Below are positions 58,434 through 64,000 of a stretch of 64,000 bases of DNA, in pieces; the stretch's first letter is position 1, and every line of letters starts with the position of its first letter. The notes beneath the pieces were generated by a model. It was not told where the DNA came from. It made no database searches and saw only the letters and a list, made by a program, of their open reading frames with translations. The stretch covers positions 248,001 to 312,000 of the forward strand of contig NZ_CP026604.1 in the NCBI RefSeq assembly GCF_003063625.1, given 5' to 3'. This stretch comes from Saccharobesus litoralis (GTDB lineage: Bacteria; Pseudomonadota; Gammaproteobacteria; Enterobacterales; Alteromonadaceae). The translations under genes and the position numbers were made by a program.

Positions 58434-59207
58434 TTATTTCTCGCTTTTTTCTCCTAGTCCAGTGTGATCATTATTTTCTCGTAATTTGCGGTAACTTTCT
58501 CCTTCTAAAACCAGGCGATAGGCGTTGTGTCTAAGTCGATCAAGGGTGGCTGCTCCAAGTAATTTATTGGGGAAAGCTTGTCCCCATTCACTGAAGTCTA
58601 AATTACTGGTAATGATCGTTGATTTTTGTTCATATCGTTCGTCTATCAGATCATGAAGATCTTCATCTTGAGGTGACTTCAGCGGCTTTAAACCGAAGTC
58701 ATCAATGATAAGTAAATCAACTTTTGCTAGTGCTTGAAATCGTTTCTCGTAAGCATTGGTTGCTCTGGCTGCGTGTAAGTTTGAAAGCAATTTAGCTTGC
58801 GTGAAGAACAGTGTATCAATGCCTTTTTTCACCGCGCAATGGCCTATCGCTTGGGCTAAATGGCTCTTCCCTGTACCACAAGGCCCTGCGATTAAGACGG
58901 CAACATGCTCTTCGATAAACCGGCAGTCGGCCAGTTCATTGATATAAGCTCGATTCAAGTTGGGGTTGGCATTTAGATCGAAGCTTTCCAGTGTTTTGTT
59001 CCCCCTAAAGCCTGCTCTGCGCAGCCGAGTCGCGTATTTCTTCTGATCGCGCCGTGCCACTTCATCTTGGATCAATAAAGCAAGGAAATCTGGGTAACTA
59101 AGCTGGTGCTCAATGGCTTCTCGATTGCGCATGGCCAACGAGTCCGTCATACCTGATAAACGTAGTTGTTTTAGTAAGGGGGTGAGTTCCGGAATTGGGT
59201 TTATCAT
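58434..59207 (-). CDS. istB: IS21-family helper ATPase IstB
   Basis: An AAA+/DnaC-like ATPase that assists IstA. Walker A is AGPCGTGKSHLAQAIGH; Walker B is KVDLLIIDDFGL. Arg-rich SNLDFSEWGQAFPNKLLGAA and ATLDRLRHNAYRLVL follow. Length 257 is normal and the gene is intact. It begins 17 bp after istA. Confidence 0.93.
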   Translation of the reverse strand: MINPIPELTPLLKQLRLSGMTDSLAMRNREAIEHQLSYPDFLALLIQDEVARRDQKKYATRLRRAGFRGNKTLESFDLNANPNLNRAYINELADCRFIEEHVAVLIAGPCGTGKSHLAQAIGHCAVKKGIDTLFFTQAKLLSNLHAARATNAYEKRFQALAKVDLLIIDDFGLKPLKSPQDEDLHDLIDERYEQKSTIITSNLDFSEWGQAFPNKLLGAATLDRLRHNAYRLVLEGESYRKLRENNDHTGLGEKSEK

Positions 59208-59224
59208 TGTTTTTTCCTTGTTAT

Positions 59225-60766
59225 TTAATGAGGGAGAAGTTTGTTGGGATCGCGGTGGAAACGGCCACCACCTGTGTATACGTCACTTAAGGTATCGAAT
59301 GCGTTAGTTTCATTGGGTTGTTGGTCTAACCCTTTTTCAAGGATCTGTTTAACCGCGCTATAGCGCACGTTATCGAAGGTTAAAGCCCGTAAACACGCCG
59401 CTTCAACCCGTTTATCTCCATAACGTTTGGTTAACCCCACGACACCTTGGGCTGCCCGCAAGTTATCTAATACTCGACTGGCAAACAGCCTTTGAATAAA
59501 GAGGTAGCAAGACTCACCAATACGTTTTGATTGAGTTAAACAATATTGAGGATCGCGCATATTGTAAGCTTGTGCCTCAGGTGGTTGATGTTCTGGTACG
59601 GTTGAACGGCCGCCTTGATGAAATAAGCGAGGGTGTGTCGCTTTGAGTTCATGCTCTTGATAGATCCGTATCATATTATCCGTCGCTTTGAGCCATACGG
59701 TTTCACGAACTAGCGTGTAGGGAACTGAGTAACGACAATGTTCAAATTGCACGTGGCCATCACCGTGAACTTTAGCTTTAGCCCAGACCGCTTGCTCAGG
59801 AGGGATCTCGGGGAGTGGTTTTAATAGTGCTTGCTCGATCTCACTAAAACGTTCAAGAGGCTGACATTTAGTGGTGCCGTGTTTGCGATTACCGGCGACT
59901 GACAATAACCAATCCTTAAGCTGAGCGTTCGCATCACTTAAGCCTCGGAAGTCTTTCAAGGGCACAAAGCTATTCTTAATGTACTTCACATTAGATTCTA
60001 CGCGGCCTTTTTTCTGAGGATCGCGTACAGGACAAGGTGCGATTAAAAAGCCATATCCTTCAGCACATTCACCGTATGCGCGTTGCACTTGTGGATCATG
60101 GTAGCAAGCCTTAGTGATGGCACATTTGGGATTATCGATAATGACGCGCTTGGGAACACCTTTAAACCATTCAAACGCCCGTCGATGACAGGCCAGCCAA
60201 GTTGCTGTGCTTTGGTCGCGGATAAACTCTGCGTAAATATGTCGGCTCCATGAGAGCGTCATTACAAAGATCCAGCTTTTACGCAACTCTCCGGTACGAG
60301 TATCAACGATTAGCGGGCCAGCACCGAAATCCACTTGCGCCGTATCACCAGGCAAAAAATCGATAACGGTTGTCGCTTTTGGTGCTTTCTGTGACAAGGC
60401 TTTAAGGTAACGACTGACTGACCAGTAACTTCCCTTGAAGCCATATTTATCCACTAAAGCTTGATGGATTGTTGTGCCTTGGATCCCTTGCTCATACCAC
60501 CGAGTAACTTGTTCAGCATAAGGCTCTACATAAGACGTGGTGGTTGGGGTTGGTGCTTTCTCGCCCAACAGTTCAGCCAGTTGGTTGTTATCAGGCAAGT
60601 CATTGTCAAGGTTAAGCCAGCCTTGTTCCTGCGCTAATTTCTTGATGGCCTTAACTTTATTGCGTCCAGCTAAGCCGCTATCGGCAATAGCTCGATTGGA
60701 ATCTCCCATTCGCATGCGAACGAGGATCTGTCTGTATTGGTACATTTCAAACCTCCGGTTTGCCAT
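59225..60766 (-). CDS. istA: IS21-family transposase IstA
   Basis: A DDE transposase of 513 residues. An N-terminal helix-turn-helix (MYQYRQILVRMRMGDSNRAI) is followed by the DDE core: PGDTAQVDFGAGPLIVD with the first Asp, KRVIIDNPKCAIT with the second, and QKKGRVESNVKYIKNSFVPL with the Glu. Length and motifs are intact, so the element may be active. Confidence 0.93.
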   Translation of the reverse strand: MANRRFEMYQYRQILVRMRMGDSNRAIADSGLAGRNKVKAIKKLAQEQGWLNLDNDLPDNNQLAELLGEKAPTPTTTSYVEPYAEQVTRWYEQGIQGTTIHQALVDKYGFKGSYWSVSRYLKALSQKAPKATTVIDFLPGDTAQVDFGAGPLIVDTRTGELRKSWIFVMTLSWSRHIYAEFIRDQSTATWLACHRRAFEWFKGVPKRVIIDNPKCAITKACYHDPQVQRAYGECAEGYGFLIAPCPVRDPQKKGRVESNVKYIKNSFVPLKDFRGLSDANAQLKDWLLSVAGNRKHGTTKCQPLERFSEIEQALLKPLPEIPPEQAVWAKAKVHGDGHVQFEHCRYSVPYTLVRETVWLKATDNMIRIYQEHELKATHPRLFHQGGRSTVPEHQPPEAQAYNMRDPQYCLTQSKRIGESCYLFIQRLFASRVLDNLRAAQGVVGLTKRYGDKRVEAACLRALTFDNVRYSAVKQILEKGLDQQPNETNAFDTLSDVYTGGGRFHRDPNKLLPH

Positions 60767-60841
60767 GCCTATCTCCTGACTGAAAAAACAATCAAAGATA
60801 CGCTAGATTAACGAAAGTCTGAGGGGGAAATTAGGTCAAAA

Positions 60842-60935
60842 GTGGATCCAATAAGCCGCAAATGTGGTGGATCTATTACGGTGCTAATTGGGTGGATCTA
60901 TTATGCCGCAAATGAAATGGATCCATATGGGTGCA
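60842..60935. repeat. IS21 right-hand multiple end repeats
   Basis: Four GGATCCA/GGATCTA units spaced ~23-25 bp apart occur at about 60842-60848, 60870-60876, 60894-60900 and 60919-60925, leading to the GGGTGCA terminus. Confidence 0.6.
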
Positions 60936-61168
60936 AATTAACAACACAAAACGGTGAAGATTGCTGGGCAATGGCTTATGCACATACTGATGGTGGATCA
61001 GCACAAGGCCACGATATTAAGTTTCCAGGTTACCACGACAGTACTGGCGTTATTTCTACTACGTTCAATAGTGGCGGAAACGTTTATGTAGGGGTAGAAG
61101 CAGCGGCAAATAGCCCAGGTTATTCATTTGACCCACGTGCTGATGTCACAATTACACTTACGTGGTAA
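60936..61168 (+). pseudogene. 3' part of the IS21-split secreted protein gene
   Basis: The frame KLTTQNGEDCWAMAYAHTDG continues to GHDIKFPGYHDSTG, GNVYVGVEAAANSPGYSF and the end PRADVTITLTW, stopping at 61166-61168. The C-terminal ITLTW resembles the VTVTIT strand of the 5' part. The two parts together would give a protein of about 145 residues. Codons at the junction cannot be reconstructed because no target duplication is seen. Confidence 0.7.
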
Positions 61169-61184
61169 GTTAGTTTACTAATAA

Positions 61185-61224
61185 TAAAAAACTCAACTAA
61201 GTTTAGTTACTTGCTTAGTTGAGT
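61185..61224 (-). terminator. Terminator for the minus-strand 109-residue gene
   Basis: ACTCAACTAAG (61191-61201) pairs with CTTAGTTGAGT (61214-61224). On the minus strand it is followed by TTTTTTATT, about 72 bp after the stop at 61296. It could also serve the converging pseudogene poorly. Confidence 0.7.
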
Positions 61225-61228
61225 GAGA

Positions 61229-61291
61229 ACGGGGCGCCCATTGTAATCAATATATGGATGTCCTGTTTATTTCTTAGTTGCTTGTTATACG
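61229..61291 (-). other. Degenerate attC-like site after the 109-residue gene
   Basis: On the minus strand it starts CGTATAACAAGCAAC, 4 bp after the gene's stop, and ends ATTACAATGGGCGCCCC. The R'' (TATAAC) and L' (ATTACAAT) boxes are recognisable; the final R' (GTTATA) is not. It looks like a decayed copy of the site at 61640-61740. Confidence 0.35.
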
Positions 61292-61295
61292 TTTT

Positions 61296-61625
61296 TTAAT
61301 CGTACCAAGCACTTGATTCCATAAAGGTACAAAATGCAGATAAATGATACTCTTGCATTGCGCCTTTTGCAGAAATAGCATCTCTTTTAAGAATATAACC
61401 TTCAATTGTTTTTAGTGCATTTGGAACAGTTATCCATTCATATTTTTTATCACTACCTTGAACTATACCTTGTAATTTCTTTAAAGCTAAATCTGCATTT
61501 TCTTTTGAATAATGAGATTCTGGGATCCTCATATCTTCGGCAATATTTTTATTCGTTGGGCAAAGTTCATTTGCATAAGTAATAAAGGAAGTTAGAAAAA
61601 ATAATAAAAAGGTTAAAATTTTCAT
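61296..61625 (-). CDS. Small secreted protein, 109 aa, hypothetical
   Basis: A signal peptide (MKILTFLLFFLTSFITYA) is followed by a mature ~91-residue domain starting NELCPTNKNIAEDM, with helices ADLALKKLQGIVQGSDKK and NALKTIEGYILKRDAISAKG and an end containing one Cys (HLSAFCTFMESSAWYD); the two Cys may pair. I do not recognise a family. The start follows a full attC-like site by ~14 bp and a degenerate attC-like site follows its stop, so it looks like an integron cassette gene. Confidence 0.75.
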   Translation of the reverse strand: MKILTFLLFFLTSFITYANELCPTNKNIAEDMRIPESHYSKENADLALKKLQGIVQGSDKKYEWITVPNALKTIEGYILKRDAISAKGAMQEYHLSAFCTFMESSAWYD

Positions 61626-61639
61626 CTAAGCTCCAGAAA

Positions 61640-61740
61640 CGTATAACGCCATTGTAACCGGCCAATAATAGTTGGCTAAAATTTGTGAGGCACGAACAAA
61701 GCCAACTGTTATTTGTCCGCGTTTACAACCTTGTTATATG
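61640..61740 (-). other. Integron attC-like recombination site
   Basis: On the minus strand it reads TATAACAAGGTTGTAA at the start and TTACAATGGCGTTATA at the end. The two ends can fold together (TATAAC..GTTGTAA with TTACAAT..GTTATA), as R''/L''/L'/R' boxes do. The centre has AGTTGGCT and AGCCAACT, a further 8-bp stem. Size (~101 bp), placement directly after the stop of the 221-residue gene and the ATG 14 bp beyond are typical of a cassette junction. Confidence 0.75.
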
Positions 61741-61741
61741 C

Positions 61742-62407
61742 TTACCCAATCTCTGTTTCTCTCTCGATAGCTTTTGGCGTATGCTTTTCTTTATGAGTTT
61801 TACCAAACCCAAACATCATATAGCAAATTATGAATGCTACGAGCACAACTAACGCATGTACTCCAATAGCAAACCATTGATCTTTTGTTAAACCAATAGG
61901 GGCTAGTGATTTATAGGCAGAGAAAAAAACAAGAGAAACCCAAGAAAACACCACGAATACACTGACCCATTGGTTAATTTTTGAAACAGAAACGCTCAAG
62001 GGGCCAGTGACAAACCTTTCCACCATATTAATGTGATCTGGACGCTCAAGTAGGGTTTTATAGAGAGGACCTGTAACTTTTTTTTCTAGGAGGTCAAGGT
62101 GATTCTCCCAGTTTTCTTGCCAATATTTGCTACCTCGGCTTGAAAGAAACCAAGCAAAAGTAAACACAAACCCGATGCAGGAAACAATTAGAGCTAAAAA
62201 GAACTTATTGGGCATATGCTCAGAAGCAAGGATAGAAAAATAACCAGCAAACGCTACAGCTATTAATGCCCAGAAATAAGTTGCCCTTTTCCAGTAGAGT
62301 TCGATCTCAAACTTTCTTATATCTGAGACTTGAGCAAAGGCAGCTTTCAGTATCTCTGAATCCTGTTTATCTGCCTCAAACTTTTCATTGTATTTTTCTT
62401 GATTCAT
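61742..62407 (-). CDS. Four-TM membrane protein, RipA-like, 221 aa
   Basis: A charged N-terminal helix (~45 residues) precedes four TM segments at ~45-60, ~68-85, ~142-163 and ~174-195 (FVVFSWVSLVFFSAY; ALVVLVAFIICYMMFGF). The layout resembles the RipA family of octameric membrane proteins, an identification I make only tentatively. Function unknown. Its stop codon is directly followed by an attC-like site, consistent with a gene cassette. Confidence 0.7.
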   Translation of the reverse strand: MNQEKYNEKFEADKQDSEILKAAFAQVSDIRKFEIELYWKRATYFWALIAVAFAGYFSILASEHMPNKFFLALIVSCIGFVFTFAWFLSSRGSKYWQENWENHLDLLEKKVTGPLYKTLLERPDHINMVERFVTGPLSVSVSKINQWVSVFVVFSWVSLVFFSAYKSLAPIGLTKDQWFAIGVHALVVLVAFIICYMMFGFGKTHKEKHTPKAIERETEIG

Positions 62408-62733
62408 GCAGTGCTCTCGATTTGCAAATAGCAGTTTATTAGACGGTCAAAAGCTAATTATTCCATCCGTATATTTACAATTTAATTTTTCAAACTTTCG
62501 TTTAGGCTACTGAAATTAAGCCCTGCTTTCAACCCTTTAAAAAAGCCTGAAAAAATTGCGGGGTAACCGTGGTTTTTGCTATAAAACGGCCTAACCCCAA
62601 TGCTGTATAAATAATCAATTATTAAGGGAAAATAAATATCCACGCCCAGAGGGAGGACTTGGTTTAAATTTTTGATAAAAAAACACAGCTAGTCGCCCAG
62701 CTGTGTTTTTGGCTAAACAATATAAAAAATGAA
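62408..62733. other. Gap between the cassette-like genes and the next secreted protein
   Basis: The gap is AT-rich; the only structure I can support is the hairpin at 62679-62710. No attC-like site is visible on this side of the 221-residue gene. Confidence 0.4.
62679..62710 (-). terminator. Terminator of the C-terminal secreted-protein gene
   Basis: AAAAACACAGCT (62679-62690) and AGCTGTGTTTTT (62699-62710) form a 12-bp perfect stem with an 8-nt loop, 24 bp after the stop on the minus strand. Confidence 0.85.
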
Positions 62734-64000
62734 TTAGTACGGTTGCGGTACTGGGTACATTCTTACGTTGTCTATACGAATATGGCTATTCGGTTTGATA
62801 AGGAACATAAGTTCAATGTCATTGGCTGACGCCCAGTCGTAGTTTGGATCTGTCGCCATTGCGCCGTTGTAGTTAAAGCCTTGTGAAATGGTATTTAAGT
62901 GAATACGGCGTTTTTGCCAAAGTGTTGGGCTTGTCGGGCCATCAAACACTACTTTATTCACTTTTACATCACCACTTTTCAGTGTAACGCTGATTTCCTT
63001 AGAGCTATTAGTATCTGCATCATAGCCTGGGTTTTGGTAATCAAACTCGACAATATAACGCATGCCTTTTTTGATAGCACCTTCAGGAAAATCGTTATAA
63101 ACCAAATTGGTCCAATCTGTGGTGTTTTTAATTTCTATACCGTAACGATTCGGAATATCAGGGTTTGTCGCTCGGCTCGCATCAACATTCACTTCCATTG
63201 TGGCTGCACCGGCATTCCAACCAGGCGCATCACCTGAATTAAAGCCACCATTTTTGATAATGCTACGGTTGTTTGTGTCAATTTTAACAATGGCGAACTC
63301 GTCAAAATATTCATCTTTATTACCGATACAGGTGAAACCAAACTCACGGTCTGATGCAAAAAAGTCAATTTCTTGATCCGTTACAGCTTTTATACGGTTT
63401 TCAGTATCACCGACTCTTAAGGTTATGGCGCGCTCGTTCCAAGACCCTGCAGCCGCACCTGCATGCTGAGTATTGGTCGAGAATAATCTATCGCTTGGCG
63501 TCCATACACCGTCTTTGTTAAAGAAACAGTTAGTTGAAGGCCAAACTTTAGGCGAATTGACATAGTAGCTAAAGTAAAACATGTCTTTTTCATTGATAAC
63601 ATTTTGCGCTATCGCCGACGGTGTAGCTGCAAAGTACACACTATCCTCTTTAGCTGCTAAAGAGTATGCGGAGCCTTGCAGAGTTTTATCAGTATTAACA
63701 TCAACACTATCAGCGCCGCTAGGTGCCCATTGATAGGCAAATCCAGGTTCAAGAGCGCCGGTTTCAAAGTCACCATTGGTGATTAGGTTATGGCTTTCAC
63801 CGGTAATGGTAATCTCTTGCGTGCGCTCGGCTGTTGTAAACTCACCATCAGACAATTTATAGGTAAAGGTAACTTTTTCTGTTTCACCTGGTTTTAAGTA
63901 GGTGAAAAAGGCAGGATCAACCACAATTAGTCCTTCTGCTTCATTTACGGTTAAGCCAAAGTGTTCTTCCGAGGCCACCATATCAACAACAGAAAGTTGA
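62734..64000 (-). CDS. C-terminal part of a large secreted protein with carbohydrate-binding-like domains (5' end outside the window)
   Basis: The frame stays open to the window edge past an internal ATG at 63981 (upstream residues QLSVVD), so the start is not here. A cadherin/VCBS-like repeat comes first (VTFTYKLSDGEFTTAERTQE, ITITGE), followed by a jelly-roll region beginning LITNGDFETGALEPGFAYQW, then a second one from NRSIIKNGGFNSGDAPGWNA; both read like CBM4/9/22-type beta-sandwich modules. The end is IRIDNVRMYPVPQPY. Probably an extracellular carbohydrate-binding or adhesion protein. The catalytic part, if any, is beyond the window. Confidence 0.75.
   Translation of the reverse strand, partial: QLSVVDMVASEEHFGLTVNEAEGLIVVDPAFFTYLKPGETEKVTFTYKLSDGEFTTAERTQEITITGESHNLITNGDFETGALEPGFAYQWAPSGADSVDVNTDKTLQGSAYSLAAKEDSVYFAATPSAIAQNVINEKDMFYFSYYVNSPKVWPSTNCFFNKDGVWTPSDRLFSTNTQHAGAAAGSWNERAITLRVGDTENRIKAVTDQEIDFFASDREFGFTCIGNKDEYFDEFAIVKIDTNNRSIIKNGGFNSGDAPGWNAGAATMEVNVDASRATNPDIPNRYGIEIKNTTDWTNLVYNDFPEGAIKKGMRYIVEFDYQNPGYDADTNSSKEISVTLKSGDVKVNKVVFDGPTSPTLWQKRRIHLNTISQGFNYNGAMATDPNYDWASANDIELMFLIKPNSHIRIDNVRMYPVPQPY

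Larger units (their letters stand above)
58357..60935 (-). mobile_element. IS21-family insertion sequence (istA-istB), ~2.58 kb
   Basis: The element is bounded by TGCACCC (58357-58363) and GGGTGCA (60929-60935), inverted to each other. Near each end are spaced repeats with a TAATRGATCCA-like core: about two at the left and four at the right, which is usual for IS21 transposase sites. It codes istA and istB on the minus strand. No clean target duplication is visible: the left flank ends CGATT and the right begins AATTA. Confidence 0.9.

Noticed and set aside
58346-60945. Target-site duplication flanking the IS21 element
   Set aside because: I tried several alignments of the terminal TTTGCACCC/GGGTGCAAA and found no direct repeat of 4-8 bp.

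Overview
The window looks like a chromosome segment of a marine, polysaccharide-degrading gammaproteobacterium of the Alteromonadales (Catenovulum/Paraglaciecola/Shewanella-like). This is an inference from several things: a moderately AT-rich genome, Vibrio-type Na+-driven stator genes pomA/pomB beside xseB-ispA-dxs, a monomeric NADP-isocitrate dehydrogenase divergent from rluE, ectoine synthesis with a dedicated aspartokinase, RstA/RstB next to MipA/OmpV, and secreted carbohydrate-binding and surface proteins. No rRNA or tRNA gene and no CRISPR array was seen.

Layout. 1-3713: end of a glycoside-hydrolase-like gene, gph, an FAD oxidoreductase and a membrane-anchored unknown. 4129-10513: a three-gene secreted module, CBM2-PKD-CBM2-PKD-YceI, then CBM2-YceI-FN3-cytochrome c-DUF1587/1592/1588/1585, then a Tat-type DUF1552 protein; this is the best candidate for an undescribed redox system acting on polysaccharide. 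10531-18129: AraC regulator, uvrA with a LexA box, icd, rluE. 18105-24979: a lipoprotein beta-propeller and a MipA-DUF3019-rstA-rstB-nudJ cluster with a RstA box in front. 25322-32754: xseB-ispA-dxs, pomAB and acs. 33218-39702: LacI regulator, diguanylate cyclase and a second DUF1552/DUF1592 pair. 40597-49035: a MazEF-like toxin-antitoxin pair, a 1484-residue surface protein and an MlaC-MscS-MgtE operon. 49522-57337: the ectoine locus, divergent from a MarR-type EctR, with an unknown 84-residue gene between ectB and ectC and three extra genes downstream. 58155-61168: a small secreted-protein gene split by an IS21-family element. 61229-62407: two small genes, each followed by an attC-like site, resembling integron cassettes. 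62734-64000: the C-terminal part of a large secreted protein.

Repeats. A 176-273 bp miniature element with imperfect terminal inverted repeats and TA ends occurs four times (18105, 25049, 28634, 32755). Three copies begin or end exactly at a stop codon, and one supplies the last codons of rluE. A second family, containing a short palindrome and a 51-bp unit, occurs at 40302, 49100 (expanded to five tandem units) and 57418 (inverted).

How the genes fit together. Much of the window is housekeeping (repair, TCA cycle, isoprenoid precursors, motility, acetate activation) interleaved with accessory functions for marine life: osmoprotection, secreted redox and carbohydrate-binding proteins, and envelope sensing. 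All functional calls come from reading motifs and family resemblance by eye; no database search was run.
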